Below, piece by piece: positions 24,846-37,108 of a stretch of DNA of 64,000 nucleotides. The notes below the pieces were generated by a model. That model saw only the letters and a program-made list of their open reading frames with translations, did no database searches and had not been told where the DNA came from. The stretch comes from Ailanthus altissimus (Eukaryota > Streptophyta > Magnoliopsida > Sapindales > Simaroubaceae). The stretch's first letter is position 1. Each line of letters starts with the position of its first letter. The DNA lies in NCBI GenBank assembly GCA_946807835.1, contig OX327712.1:10496001-10560000 (forward strand). The letters are read 5' to 3'. A program made the position numbers and the translations under genes.

Positions 24846-26363
24846 TAACCATTTAGACTTCTTGCTGAACAAGAGTAAGTGTCATAACATTAGTTTCTAA
24901 TGTCACTACCTGGTTCTTCTTTTTGTCTTTTTTTTTAAATATAATAAGAAAAAATGGGTACATTACTTGCGTTGCCTTCTAAGAAGCACTTGATTTAACC
25001 ATCGGCTTGACATCATGCTTTTGCTACTATTCTGGCTCAGTACAACTGATAGAGGACTTTTGATAATCAATCTCTCCTTCCCAATAATGCTTAAGTCTTT
25101 GTTCATTTACTTTAAATGTTGTTCTAGATCATTTTCGATCTCTATTACTCTATGTGGATACACCTTAGCTACTCAAAATAGCTTCAGCCAAAAATTAAAT
25201 AATAGTACCTATTGTCCTGGTTTAAATGAGTGTTGTATTATCCTCTTATCATGCCATCTCTTCATCTTCTCCTTGTATAACTGGCATTCTCGTATGCTTA
25301 TAGTTAGAACTCATTCATCTCATTTAGCTTTAGCATGTATTTGTCTCCGACGGTTTATATATCAAAATTTAAGGCTTCAATAACCTAATAAGCTTTGTGT
25401 TCTAGGTTTATTAATAGATAACATGCCTTGCTGAAGATTAACTGATATGGGGACATTCCAATAGGAGTCTTGTAGGTTATACAATAAGCTCAAAGTGTAT
25501 CATTCAATTACATTGCCTAATCCTTCTGCCTTGGCTTCATTGTCTTCTTAAGGATTCGCGTTACTTCTCTATTAGATACTTTTATATGCCCGATTGTTTA
25601 CAAATGGTATGTTGTGGCAATCTTATGTTTCACTCATATTTCTATAAAAAGGATGAAAAGACTTTATTACATAAATGTAAGCCATCATCACTTTTAATAA
25701 CTCATACGGTGTCATATCGAGTGAAAATGTTCTTCTACAAAAATTTCATAATAACTTCTACATCATTAGTCAGTGGGGCTACTGCTTCCACTTACTTGGA
25801 GATATAATAAACCACTACTAGAATGTATTTGTGACCATTCAATGAGATAAATGCCCCATGAATTTGATCCCCTATACATCAAAGATCTCGACTTCTAGAA
25901 TACTTTGTAGAGGTATTTCTTACTTCTTTGATATATTTCCATCTCGCTGGCATCGATTATAATGTGACACATAGAAGTTGGCGTTCTTAAATGAGGGTGG
26001 CCAGTAAAATTCAGATTGTAAGACGTTTACAGTTGTCTTATCTTCTCTAAAGTGCCCATCGTTATCTAAAGCATGGCAGTGTTAAAGTATGTCTTTGATT
26101 TCTTCCATTGGTGTACGTGCACCTTCTAATAATTTGATCTATGCATTACTTGAACAAGAGGGAATCAGCCCAGTAATAGGACTTCACATCATTCAAAATT
26201 TTATTTTTTTGTTGGGAACTTACTAGTTAATTGACAAATCAACATACCATTGTAGATTATAGTGCTATGCTTCAAAGGGCTTCTCATTTAGAAAGGATTT
26301 ATTTATCAATATCTCATCTTTCTCTTGATTCCATCTTTCTATATGCGAGAGATGGTTTGCAAC
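24846..26363 (-). pseudogene. Gypsy integrase region (decayed)
   Basis: The minus strand from 26363 down starts with VANHLSHIERWNQEKDEI, which matches the linker just before integrase in plant Ty3/Gypsy polyproteins. The H2C2 integrase zinc-binding region follows, with YYWADSLLFK, CIDQIIRRC and a degraded 'ILLATL..' block near 26020. The integrase core is badly decayed. The C-terminal marker TPIGMSPYQLIFSKACYLL followed by LEHKAY is clear at about 25360-25470. Stops and frameshifts are numerous. The sequence type resembles Athila/Tat-group elements. No reverse transcriptase or RNase H is present. Confidence 0.8.
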
Positions 26364-26655
26364 TTAGTTATTGGTTCCTTTCTTAGAGATTTTCGCATCT
26401 TTGCTGGTGGAAAAAACTTAGCTAATAATTTTTACGCTAAGTCATCCCATGTTACTATCGAACCAAATGGGAATAACATTAACCAGCTCTTTACCTTATA
26501 CTTGAGTGAGAAAGAGAATAACTATAATTATATGGCATCATTAGAGACTCTGTTATATTTGAAAGTATCACAAATCTCTAAGAAATTCACCATGTGTTCA
26601 TTGGGATCATCATTCGATAGTCCACTGAACTGCATTAAATATTTAAGCATCTAAT
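26364..26655 (-). pseudogene. Gypsy gag fragment (decayed)
   Basis: The minus strand reads MQFSGLSNDDPNEHMVNFLE, then DTFKYNRVSNDAI, LFSFSLKYKVKSWL and TWDDLA.KLLAKFFPPAKM. This is the plant Gypsy retrotrans_gag domain (QFGG.P.EDP..HL, LFPFSL..KA..WL, TW..L..KFL.KFFPP). Only two or three stops interrupt it. It ends at about 26364 and passes directly into the pre-integrase linker. Confidence 0.8.
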
Positions 26656-26947
26656 TGTGTTTGGCTTGATCTCAAAATTGTAGGCATTGATGGTTAGTCT
26701 ATGTATGCTTTAGTGAATTCCATCTACCAAAGACATTGTAAAATTCCTTAAAAATATTGGTTTTTTAGCTACATTCTAGATTTAATTGGCCATGTTGTCT
26801 TCTTGGTTTTGTCATCGACGTAGTCTTCTAAGTGTCCTTTCAATTTTAGGATCAAAAGCAATCAGGTCAACACTTTTTGCTTGTCACATTTACTGCTGAA
26901 ACTTTTTCTACAAAAATTAAAAAAAGTCTAAGTAAGAATAAGATAGA

Positions 26948-26989
26948 TTAGTATTAGTATTAGTATTAGTATTAGTATTAGTATTAGTA
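26948..26989 (+). repeat. TTAGTA hexanucleotide microsatellite
   Basis: Seven uninterrupted copies of TTAGTA, lying between the gag remnant and the primer-binding site of the Gypsy element. Confidence 0.95.
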
Positions 26990-27006
26990 AAGAGATAAAT
27001 ATTAAA

Positions 27007-27025
27007 TTCCCTAGCAATGACACCA
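27007..27025 (-). promoter_or_regulatory. Gypsy primer-binding site (Asp-tRNA type)
   Basis: The minus strand reads TGGTGTCATTGCTAGGGAA, a decayed form of TGGCGCCGTTGCCGGGGA, the primer-binding site common in plant Athila/Tat-like Gypsy elements. It lies five bases from the LTR start at 27031. Confidence 0.65.
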
Positions 27026-27030
27026 AAACT

Positions 27031-28440
27031 TGTTGTGTTATACTAAAGCACAAGTGTGCACATTATCTTAAACAAGATCGAATGAGTAAAGTATCGTTTC
27101 CTCAAGAAATTTATACCTAATCTTTTTCTAAGCACTAAAACCATTTTTTCTTACTTTTATCTAGACAACTTATAACTAAAACTATTAAATTTAATCTAAA
27201 TAAATAGAAATCTTAACAAGATAAGACTAAAGCTAACAAGATATAATCACCAATAATGGATAAACCTAGAGTTACAATTATCCCTTGATACTTTACTTAA
27301 ACCAATTAATTTTTTCTTAAGTTAATCCCTCAATATGAATTATTGGCTATCCTCTAATATCTTCACTGGCCTCTGTCGATGATCAAGTAAATATATCTTA
27401 CCATTAACAATTACCTCTATGTCTATAGTAATCAGATTAAAAAAACTATTAAGAACTAGTTTATACTACCATATATTTTATATGAGTATATGTCTATCTC
27501 ACATGAGATTCATAACTGCTACGCTATGATCATATATCAATCCACCTACGGATAAAAACATAAATCCCTTCGTAAATTTTTTTATGTTTCATAAGACAAT
27601 CTAAATAATAGCTGGTTAAATAAAAAGATTAAGCACAGATAAATCGAACAATTCTAATAATTGAGTTCATAAAATAAGAAAAGAATTTAATTCAATTTAC
27701 AGATCAAGTTCAAAATTGAAACCCGATAAATAAAAACATAGTTCATGAGGGCAAAATGGAGTTTTAGAACAAGATTTGATGATCATTATGAAAAACAAAA
27801 GTAACAAGTAAGAAAAGAAAAAGACAATAAAATAGTGCCGTCATTTTTTGTCTTCTCTCACTATCTTGCTAAAAGATTCTTCTTCTTCAAATCTAATTTT
27901 AACCTCTCTAAAACTTGTTAACTTTGGTGCTCTCTCTTCTTGATTATATATTTTTGGCTTCAAACGACCTCTATTTATAGGTTTATGGCTTTAAAATAGG
28001 TCAAATATCTCGTTTACATTAAGTTAGGATTTTCTCTTTTGTCGCCTTAGCATCATGACCTTATCATGCTTGTACTATAAAACTCGACTTTTATTTTAGG
28101 GTCCTTTTACTTGTCGTATTGGCATTTCAGTGCTGGCCCCTGTGCATTGTAGTGCCAAGACATTGGCTTGGGACTTTTCATTTACAAGTTTTAGTGTAGA
28201 GCACCACGACGCTGAAGTTATTCCTTAACTCCTAATTTTTAGCTTCTAGCACCGCGGCCTTGGTTGTTATAGCGTTGTGGTGCTCTCATCAATTTTTTTT
28301 TTGTTTTGCTTTCTTTTTCACCCACTTCTGCTCTTTCTTGCATTATTTGCCTATAACCTATTAACCAATAAAAAAATATGCATAAATAGCCTAATAATTG
28401 AAATTAAACAAGAAAATATCAAGTTTCAAGATATAAAATA
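27031..28440 (-). repeat. Gypsy 5' LTR
   Basis: Begins (plus strand) TGTTGTGTTATACTAAAGC next to the primer-binding site and runs to about 28440, where likeness to the 3' LTR is lost. It pairs with 23743-24845 and is related to the solo LTR at 31190-32581. The far end is uncertain by some tens of bases. Confidence 0.65.
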
Positions 28441-30834
28441 ATATTATAATCTAGACTTATCAAAAGTAGACGTTTATGACATGCTGAAACCAAGTTCAAG
28501 TTTGATTTTCAACAAGGCTAGCAAAGCTCACATTTATTGTCATTGTCCACACATGAACAAGATTATTGGTTTTAAGAAAGCTAGTCCTAATGACAAACAA
28601 GAAGAAGGTAGGTTAAGGTTCATCAGTGTAGAAGACTCCTCGTGCCATAACCTCTTTTGTTCAGATTCCTTAAATTTAAGTTCCCACTAAACTTTATACT
28701 TCTACTTCACTATCATTATGTAGAGTCATTGGCTAACCAGAGATTCTCAGGTATAAAGTTTTACTATTATTGAGGACTCTTCTTCTTTAGAGAAAAAAAG
28801 AAATTGAAGAGAAAGGTTTTACAGTGGCAGATTACTGAGGTGGGTTAATATTCAAATTTGATATTTTTGCTTTGTTTTCTTTAGATTTTCATCCAAAATG
28901 GCTCAATTGACTTCAAACCAGCAAAATAATAATAAAGCATTTAAAAAAGCCATAAATTTATACTTAAAATGAGCAAATGCTAAGTCTACAGAAGCCTAGA
29001 TGAAAAGTATAAATATATTCATCAAATTCTCCCAAACTTGACAATTTGCTCATCCATAAGAAAAGAGAAATCTATATTCTAAAAAAAAAGCAACAAACAA
29101 TGGGTTGATTGATGCTTAATAATGTGTCTCAAAGATCATTTATAAGTTACAATTCCTGAGAAACTTTAAACACCACAAAAGTTAGAATGTTAATCCATAC
29201 ACTAGCCTTATCTTATATGTGATTCACTTGGTATGTGTGTGTGTGTGTGTACATTTATTCTCATCAATCATTCGCACTCAAATTAGTTTATACGTACAAG
29301 AATTCAAAAAATTTGTCTCTAAAAGATTGTTTATTCATATTTCATATTCTTGCATTTTATACCACTCTCCACTAATATATATGCACACCATAAATACACA
29401 TTATTAGTATCGAATCATCCCTACCTTTCATCAATTTTTCTAAAGATCCCAACAAACTTAATTCCAAACTTCTTTTGTTCACTTTTATTGCTCATTCTTT
29501 TCTTTTCTTTTTCTTTTTTTCTAAGCTAGAAGTATAGTAAATTATTTTCTTTCTTTTTTTCATTTCTTTCATTTATTTTTTCAATAAGTCACTATACCCC
29601 TAAATTTAAGTTTTTACAACCTCTTGCGAACAATTAAAACTCAAAACTACTCTTCATTTCATTCATTCTCATAAGCTTAATTATCCCTATAACTCTTTAA
29701 CAAGATTATTATGTATGTGGTGTGAAGGGTCTAATGAAGGAAAAATTATTTGAAGGCTAAGATATAGATTATGGTTAACAAAAAAAAATAGTCATTTGCT
29801 CAAAGTGGGTGATTAGGGATAACAACATATAAAGGTAAGCTCGAAAGACTTAAATGGTCTAAATATAGCCTAAAATTATTTCTTTAATCATGTGCACCCT
29901 AAGATTTCACCTCAAGTAGTAATCAAACAAGTTCTAGAATGTGTAAGACTCTATATATCCTTATCATGTATAAACATTATCTATGTAGCAAATAAACTAA
30001 ATGATCATAACTTATGTGCTTAATGCATTCAAGGATTCACAAATAAGGCAAAAACTCAATATAAGGATTAAACATAAGAACAATTATAATATCTATCATT
30101 TCTAAAAATTAAATCAATTATAATCAAGTTCTTATCATTGACTTGTAAACATCATACCAAAGCCAAAACTAGCAGCTAGCTAAAATAGAAAGAAAAAAAA
30201 AGAGAACAAATTTGATAGATAAAATAGAAAGCAAAAAATTAACACAAAAAAAATGTTTCTTTCCCCCAAATGTATGATTGACATTGTCCTTAATGGAAAG
30301 AGAAAGAGAAAAGGAGAACAATTCACTGAAAACAAATGGGTGAGGTTAATAACATACCATTAAGTACTAAAATAACCAAACATTCTAACCTAAGCATACG
30401 AAGCAATCAGATACATTCCTATATATTTGAAGAAAGAAAAAAATAACATACCACAAAGTACCAAAATACCAAACCAAAAAGAAACAAGCACTCTAAAATA
30501 AGCATCAAAAGCAAGCACTTGGCAAGTTACAACAATAAACAAACAAGTATACATGCCATAAACCCGTCAAAGCAAAAGTAACTAAAGTAGTATGCCAAGA
30601 ACAAGTAAAATATGTGAAAAAGAGTCCGTAGGCACTTACTAATAATCGTTGGTCGAAAAGAAAAGGTCAAATATTGGGGTTATCGAAAGTAAGTTACAGA
30701 AGATACCAATAAGAGAAAGTGTTGTTTCTCTCACTAAATATCAATTGTAGCTTCTCTCTCCAATACTCATTATATGTACAAAGTTTTGAAAGGTCAAGAA
30801 AGCTTTAATTTATCATAAAAGCCAAGGGTTAATC
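28441..30834. other. Probable Gypsy non-coding remnants
   Basis: The segment 28880-29045 resembles the end of the solo LTR at about 32440-32560 (shared 'gactccaaac..' and 'aaaataataataaa.cat' style blocks). The rest is AT-rich, with tracts such as 'ctcccaaacttgacaatttgctc' that remind me of the long non-coding region of Athila-like elements. A short frame at 28481-28690 has no known motif. No gene is recognised. Confidence 0.35.
29234..29250 (+). repeat. TG dinucleotide microsatellite
   Basis: A short uninterrupted run of alternating TG. Confidence 0.9.
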
Positions 30835-31184
30835 TATTGGAGATAGTACTTACGTGCTATTCTAATAAACAGTAATTATTTCGATAATAATCATTAATAT
30901 ATAATCATATGATAAGAAGCTTGTAAATTTTTAGATATTGTAAATCTAAAGGGAGTTTAGATTTAATCTAAATGAGTTTAGGTCAGCGCTAAGGGATTAG
31001 CATATCTAAGAGTTAGACCTTTGTCTAAAACAGGGACAAAGACTCGGGAATATATTAGTAATGATATAGTTGCAATGAGTTATAAATAGTGCTAAGAAAT
31101 GTCATTATGCAGTATGTTCTCGAAAACATCATTCTTGATCAATAGTTATCGATAAGGTCGATCGATATTCCTTCTAGCTCAGTG

Positions 31185-31189
31185 TATGT
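31185..31189 (+). repeat. Left target-site duplication TATGT
   Basis: TATGT here is repeated at 32582-32586, directly beyond the solo LTR. Confidence 0.6.
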
Positions 31190-32581
31190 TCATGTGTAAT
31201 GTTATAGTAGCTAAGCGCAAGTACACACTATCGTATCAAGTAATATAAGATTTTAAGTCCAGATATCGATCCCACAGTGACTATGCGATCTAAATCTATA
31301 AATCAAGTACTAAAATTGTACCTACCTAACTTTTATTCAGAAAATCACAATCTGAAATTTAATTTATTAATCCAAATCTATCAATTAAACTAAACAAAAG
31401 CAAAGGATAGAATTCACAAATAAAGATAATCTAGGGTTTTGACTCATCTCCTAGTATTTCATTGGATTTATTAATCTCTTAGTTAATCTCTTAATACCAA
31501 TTGTTGGCTTAAACACTAATCTCATCACAAGCCTCTATCGATGGTCAAGTGACTATATTACATATTCTAACAATCATTTATATGTTTATGGTAATCAAAT
31601 CAGAATGTAATTCATTAAGATCAAGTCTAAATTATATCATATATGCTACCTAGGTATATGTCTATCCTAAATGAAACTCATAGTTGTTACCCTATGATCA
31701 TGCATCAAACTATCCTAGACTAAACACATGAATCCCTCTGTCGAGTTCATCATGGTTCCTCAATCATTCAAAATATTGATCAGGTATAATGACAGCATTA
31801 AAACACCAGATAGAATGAATCAATTAAATATATCAAGTTCATAAACTAAAAATTAACACAATCTAAATCCATACTAAGTTCACATAGTCTAACCCTAGAT
31901 GAACAAATTAACCCATCACAAAACTAAAAGTATCAAACCAATTCATAAAGATCAACAATAACAAGAACATAATGATAAAGAAAGAGAAGAAAAACTAATC
32001 AAAGTGACTCTTTGATATGCTTCTCCCTCAATCTTGACTTGAAGTTTGAATTTTGATCTTGGTTCTTCAATCTTTTGCTTTAATCTTTGATTTTGTGTTG
32101 TGAATTCCTCCTCTAGGTTTTTTGCCTCTTTTTTTTCTCCTCTCTTCTGCTTTTAATTAGGATTTTTGGCCTCCTATTTATAAGTTTATGTCTTTAAAAT
32201 ACTGTTTATGAGTTACTATAGTAAAAATACTGTTCATTAGTACTGTTCACCTGGTACTGTTCCCCACCACGAGCGTCGCGGGCTGGATCCTGGTCGCTAC
32301 GGCACTAAGACACTGTTTTGATCCCCACGGCGATGGGTACTGTAGCATAATCATTATATAGTATTACTATAGCTCGTTACTGTTTCAATTCACTCTAGTA
32401 GGTACTGTAGCAATTTAATTTTTTGGCTTATTTTCATTTGAGTTTCGACCCTATTTGCTCCATTGACTCCAAACTTACGAAAATAATAATAAAATACATT
32501 AAAAGGTAAATAATATTTAATTTATACGAACAAATATTAAGTTTAGAAGATAAAAATATTAGACTTAATGAACCCTTATCA
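31190..32581 (-). mobile_element. Gypsy solo LTR nested in the Copia-type LTR
   Basis: This 1392-base block ends CCCTTATCA and starts TCATGTGTAATG, a slightly decayed TG...CA pair, flanked by TATGT on both sides. Its interior aligns with the Gypsy LTRs at 23743 and 27031 in the same orientation ('cctctatcgatggtcaagt', 'ggtatatgtctatcc'). Sequence on either side joins up when compared with the other copy of the host LTR, which confirms the insertion. No internal coding region is present, as expected after LTR-LTR recombination. Confidence 0.75.
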
Positions 32582-32586
32582 TATGT
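32582..32586 (+). repeat. Right target-site duplication TATGT
   Basis: Repeats 31185-31189 on the other side of the solo LTR. Confidence 0.6.
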
Positions 32587-34072
32587 CTATTTCTGAATCG
32601 TTCAGATGGTTAATTTTAGCAGACTATGGGCTTAACAGAAGCTCGTATAGGCATACAAGTATTCAATAAGCACTGGGTAATGAACAGACTCATAAAGACC
32701 TCCAATAGACATCTCATAAAGTCATTAATTAAGGGTCTTCTTGAGTTAAGTAGTGTTGTGATCCTTTGATTTGAGCACCATTGGTGGGCTTATGAGTGAT
32801 CCAGTATGCTTCGGTTCCACACAAGTCAAAGACCTTTTATGGTCTGACCACTGGGTATTGCTGGGTATGGTTTGATGCTCGTAAAGTCTGGTGTGCATAG
32901 ATATGGGATTGGTCAGCTCATATGTGTGAGTTGTATATTCTCATGCTTTGAAATTTGTGTTTTAGAAAGTCTTTTGGCCAAAAGCAGGTACCTTAAAAAA
33001 TATTATTCTATAGGGTTAAATAATATCACAAAGGAGTTTCCAGATATTATTTTACAAAAATACAAATCTTAAAATAAGTTCATGGTTAGGCACACAGAGA
33101 TTTGACAATGATGATCTATATCTCTACTCTTCTAAGATATAGGTGACGGAAGGATTATACGAATTTGGTTAACCTCAACTTCCATAGTTCAATGCTCTGT
33201 TCTATAATATCTATAACATGTATATGGGGCATCGTTTATGGACTTGCAAAAATATTCTAGAAGACAAACGGATGTGAACCTTTAAAGTCTCATAATATGA
33301 AGTATACTCGTTGAGTACTGGAGTAATAGACTAGGTTGAGCAATTCGATCCAAGAGGATTTTAGAAAATATAATTTGTTCCAAGATCTCTTGAAAAATAT
33401 ATATGTTATGGTTTAAGTGTTAAACCAATTATATGTATTAGTTAAATAAGTTAACTAATAAAAAAATTGACACGTGGCATAATGGCTCCATGCATGAGTG
33501 ACACATGTCATATGCATGGCATGAATGGATGACAAATGACAAGTGTGAAGAGATACTTGTCTTCATACATGGGATGCATGAAAGAAATATGTCAAGCTTC
33601 CATAGGCCAAGTTTAAGAAACTTTGCAATTGTTGCACTTTAGTCCCCATTCAAGTCATTTTATATGCCAAACTTTGAAATTATTTCATTAAGGCCCCCAT
33701 TTCTATATTTTCTAAATGATAGCAAAGTTCAAAGTGTTTAAACTGACTTGGATGAAATTCATGCTAGAAATTTAATCTAATACTGCCATTTTAGCTCTGT
33801 AATCCCATTGTTTAGTTTTGGACTAGAATTGTTCAACGAGATCGCTTTGGGTGAGTTTTGTATCAATTTCTTTGCTAAATCGTCTTCAAGGGTATGTTTC
33901 TGCTTGCTTATACTATTCTTGAATTGATTCTAAGTATGCTTGTTGATGCTAATTCCACTGTGTAATTGCTTGTTAGACATGCATTTAAGTTTTTAATCAA
34001 CTTGTATATAATTCACATGCATGCACTATTAATACACGTTAACATAATCATTGCCATTAGAAAAATTCAACA

Positions 34073-35898
34073 TTCCAAATTCACCACCACATAAAACATC
34101 ATTTCATCTAATCAACGTGGTAACTTGGGAATAATGCTAATTATTGGATGAGATCCTATGGCCATAAATGTATCCACACCTTCGAAAAATATAACGACCC
34201 AATTGTTGGATGCCTATAAAGTATAATTGATATGCCACATAGATTTAGAAATTGCTCTTTATTTAATGTTTAATTCCTATTTCAAAATTCAAAACCAATA
34301 AAGGGCAGAACAAGGCTTCGTATCACAACATCCCAAGGACTACCTCTATCTAACCATTAAACAAAGCACCCGTATTTAACACCTATCATTGAAACTAAGT
34401 TTCCAACATTGGCAAGTCAATGTTGAAAACTAAATAACTCTTTTTCCCCCAAGGATCTTGGTCTAAACCCAGCCCACTAAGAGGAGGATCCAAATCCCAA
34501 TAGGCTCTAAATCCAAGGTTCCAATAATAGAATGATCCTCGGGCCCAACTCCCTTAAGCCTACCTTGCTTGGAATAGGTGAGGAACCTTCACATAAAAGT
34601 CCTAGAGATTTAGGCTTAAAAAGGGTCAGCACTGATAAAAGACTATACTCGATATCCATATAAATTTCATCCTTGGTATTAATAGAAAGTAGTTCTCGAC
34701 ATTTTAAAGCAATCAATCTTAGCTAGATTAACCTCTTATCCCCAAGACTAATCTAGAAACAACTACATTACCTTTATAACTTTGAATGTGCATTATCCCC
34801 AAAGATCTTAGAATATCACAAAAAGGTCATATATATCCTACTCCTACAATTTTGAGAATATTTCAATTTAAGAATCTAGGGACATATCCTAATCCCTATG
34901 GGACTTAAATAGTTAAACACATATGAACCAATATAAAGGGAACCACACTGCTCCAAGTAAGGGATCTTTTTTGTTTTGTTTTTTTTTTTCTTCTTCTTAA
35001 TTTTTTGTCTTTCTTTCTTTCTTTCTTGATAGACCCCAATGCTAACTTAAGAATTAGAAGGTTATTTTCGGAGATAACTACTAGCGTAGTCTAACCGATT
35101 CTATGAGTGTAAGTATTAGTTTTGAAGAGCAGTGAGTGTCAAAGAGATCAACTTATTTTAGTGTAAGTGAGATCAAATTATTATTCTTAAAAGAAAAATA
35201 AAATTCAACTTGTTCGCAAGCAATTTCTCCAAATTCCACGGTCAATAAGTTCTTAAATTTGTTACCTACAGATTCACTTTATATAATTTAATTATCTAAA
35301 TATATTTTGTGAAATTTGCTTTATTTGTTCTCACTATAATATTCATAATATTTTTGTTAATCTCTCTAACGTATGGCTTATTAAGGTGTCTAAGAACACA
35401 CTCATCAAACAAAATAAAATGGCAATGAACCAGGTATGTCACTATAAAATTTATGAAAGTCTTCTATATATAGGTTTAAGGTCTATCTCACTTATGAGAA
35501 AGTCATGACTCAGCTGACACTTCTGTTTTAAAATAAATTACAATGAATTACGAGAAAGTCATATGTAAGTATACATTTTTAATAATTTTATTTTAAAATT
35601 AATGAATAAGATTCGTGATGGGACAGTGGGTGTGAGTTATTATCCAACAAAGTCTTGACACTTATGAGAAAGTCACACGGAAGCTTGCACTTCTATTTTA
35701 CTATTGACGAATTATAATTTGTGATAATAGTCTCATAATTTTTCGCAGTCACAATTAATCCATTATTACATTTTATTTTTTTTAATTAGTAATCATGAAT
35801 TTGCATTTATTCAGCACAATTCATATGTTCTCCAATCAATGCAAAACCATTAGATTTAATCCCATGAAATCCCGTTTTCTGTAAGTACATTACAAATT
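34073..35898. other. Intergenic DNA with a degenerate tandem repeat
   Basis: I recognise no gene. A motif of the form 'cttatgagaaagtca...cacttctattttaaaataa' occurs about three times between 35488 and 35705 with irregular spacing. A pyrimidine-rich tract with TTTC repeats lies at 34975-35025. Sequence from 34190 to 34970 is less AT-rich and may be a transposon relic of unknown type. Confidence 0.4.
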
Positions 35899-35899
35899 T

Positions 35900-35922
35900 T
35901 ATATATATATATATATATATAT
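35900..35922 (+). repeat. TA microsatellite upstream of the SIN3-like gene
   Basis: Uninterrupted alternating TA, about 180 bases upstream of the start codon at 36101. Confidence 0.9.
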
Positions 35923-35984
35923 AATAAGTTTAATTACAGGAAAATAAGTAAACCACGCGGTTCCTTCCATCCTTGGCCGCCTCT

Positions 35985-35991
35985 TATATAT
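35985..35991 (+). promoter_or_regulatory. Candidate TATA box of the SIN3-like gene
   Basis: TATATAT lies about 115 bases upstream of the ATG at 36101. It is followed at about 36062 by 'attagggtttt', which resembles the telo-box found in 5' leaders of many plant housekeeping genes. Position and sequence fit a core promoter, but no transcript is visible here. Confidence 0.45.
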
Positions 35992-36100
35992 TACTAATCA
36001 TCTCGCTACGCGTCTTATTCTTCCTTTGTATTGTTTTTAGACAAAGACGCAAATATTTGGATTAGGGTTTTCACGATACTGGTCAGCGCTGAAGCTGTTC

Positions 36101-37108
36101 GTGCAAGCGAGGATGTTGAAACGTGTTCATCATGGCGGCAGCATGGATGAAAGGGAATTGATAAGAAGAAAGGGCAAGATTGTTTACAACGAAGGATTAG
36201 ATTTCTGTGAGCAAGTTAGAGGTATGTTGAGGAGTTCCGATTCTTATCAAAATGAGTTTCTAAAGGTTTTTCATTATTACAGCATTGGCAAGATTAACAA
36301 GATTGGTTTTCAAGAGATGGTTGCTGATGCCATCGGCAAATACCCTAATCTTGTTGATATCTTTAACGAGTGGTTAAAGCGTTGTGTGGACCTTGGTGGG
36401 TCTCTTGCTTACGCTGAGTTTAACAAGTCGGTTTATGGTAAGAGATCTTTAATCGAAACCAAGGAGATGAAGGAAGAAAGTAAACAACAAAACAAAGAGA
36501 GAAAGATGCCGAAAGCAAAGGATAATGATGATCATGAGAAACCCATTAAAGATTTAGACCTTTTCAACTGTGAAGTTGCTACGCCTAGCTATCGACTTAT
36601 ACCCAAAGATTATCCGATGGCCATAGCAAGCCAGAGATCAAAGCTTGCCGCTCAAGTTTTGAATGACCGTTGGGTTTGTGTGCCTCCAGCAAACGGGAAT
36701 TACTTCTCCACACGCAGGCTTAAAAATCAGTATGAAGAAACCCTAAACGCAGTTGAAGAAGATCATTACGAGTTTGATATGTTGTTGAACTCCTTCACGT
36801 CAGCTGTTCAGAATGTGGAGAAGTTGTTGAAGGGAATCAATGAGAAGGAGATTAGTTCGGAGAATTGTTTTAAAGTTGAAGAGCAATTAAGTGTTTTGAA
36901 TTTAAGGTGCATTGAACAACTTTATGCTGCGAATGGCCTTCTGGTATTGGAGACACTGCGCAAAGACCCGATGGCTACCTTGCCTATCATATTGAGCAGC
37001 TTAAAAGAGAAACTGCAAGAGATTTCAGGGAAAGCTCTGCATTGCAACAAGATATGGGCTCAGGTGAATGCTGAAAATTATTACAAATCTCTTTCACAAA
37101 TTACTTGA
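36101..37108 (+). CDS. Shortened SIN3-like protein (one PAH domain plus HDAC-interaction region)
   Basis: An uninterrupted 335-codon frame. Residues 30-95 resemble a paired amphipathic helix (PAH) domain (GLDFCEQVRGML, FLKVFHYYS, FQEMVADAIGKYPNLVDIFN). A charged linker (118-150) follows. Residues 151-250 match the Sin3 HDAC-interaction domain, with TPSYRLIPKDYP, SQRSKLAAQVLNDRWVCV, NQYEETLNAVEEDHYEFDML. Residues 251-332 match the stretch just downstream in plant SIN3-like proteins (LNLRCIEQLY, LRKDP, WAQV..ENYYKSL). Full SIN3-like proteins have over 1000 residues and their genes have many introns, so this copy lacks the other PAH domains and the entire C-terminal half and is intronless. In the nucleus it could bind transcription factors or deacetylases without completing the complex; that is inference. 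A second in-frame ATG at codon 5 (36113) is an alternative start. Confidence 0.8.
   Translation: MQARMLKRVHHGGSMDERELIRRKGKIVYNEGLDFCEQVRGMLRSSDSYQNEFLKVFHYYSIGKINKIGFQEMVADAIGKYPNLVDIFNEWLKRCVDLGGSLAYAEFNKSVYGKRSLIETKEMKEESKQQNKERKMPKAKDNDDHEKPIKDLDLFNCEVATPSYRLIPKDYPMAIASQRSKLAAQVLNDRWVCVPPANGNYFSTRRLKNQYEETLNAVEEDHYEFDMLLNSFTSAVQNVEKLLKGINEKEISSENCFKVEEQLSVLNLRCIEQLYAANGLLVLETLRKDPMATLPIILSSLKEKLQEISGKALHCNKIWAQVNAENYYKSLSQIT

Larger units (their letters stand above)
30835..34072 (+). mobile_element. Second copy of the Copia-type LTR, interrupted by a Gypsy solo LTR
   Basis: Diverged reverse-complement copy of 3913-6298. Matching landmarks include 'gatatagttgcaatgagtta' near 31070, the 'aatagacatc.cata' and 'ttgagtt.agtagtgt' blocks near 32700-32760, and 'ttttatggt.tgaccact.ggta' near 32835. 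The copy is split at 31189/32582 by the nested Gypsy LTR. Without that insert it is about 1.8 kb, so it is shorter than the first copy. The outer ends (TATTGGAGATAG and ATTCAACA) are approximate. Confidence 0.6.

Noticed and set aside
26325..26654. A 109-codon plus-strand frame
   Set aside because: It is the antisense shadow of the Gypsy gag fragment, whose minus-strand translation matches a known domain.
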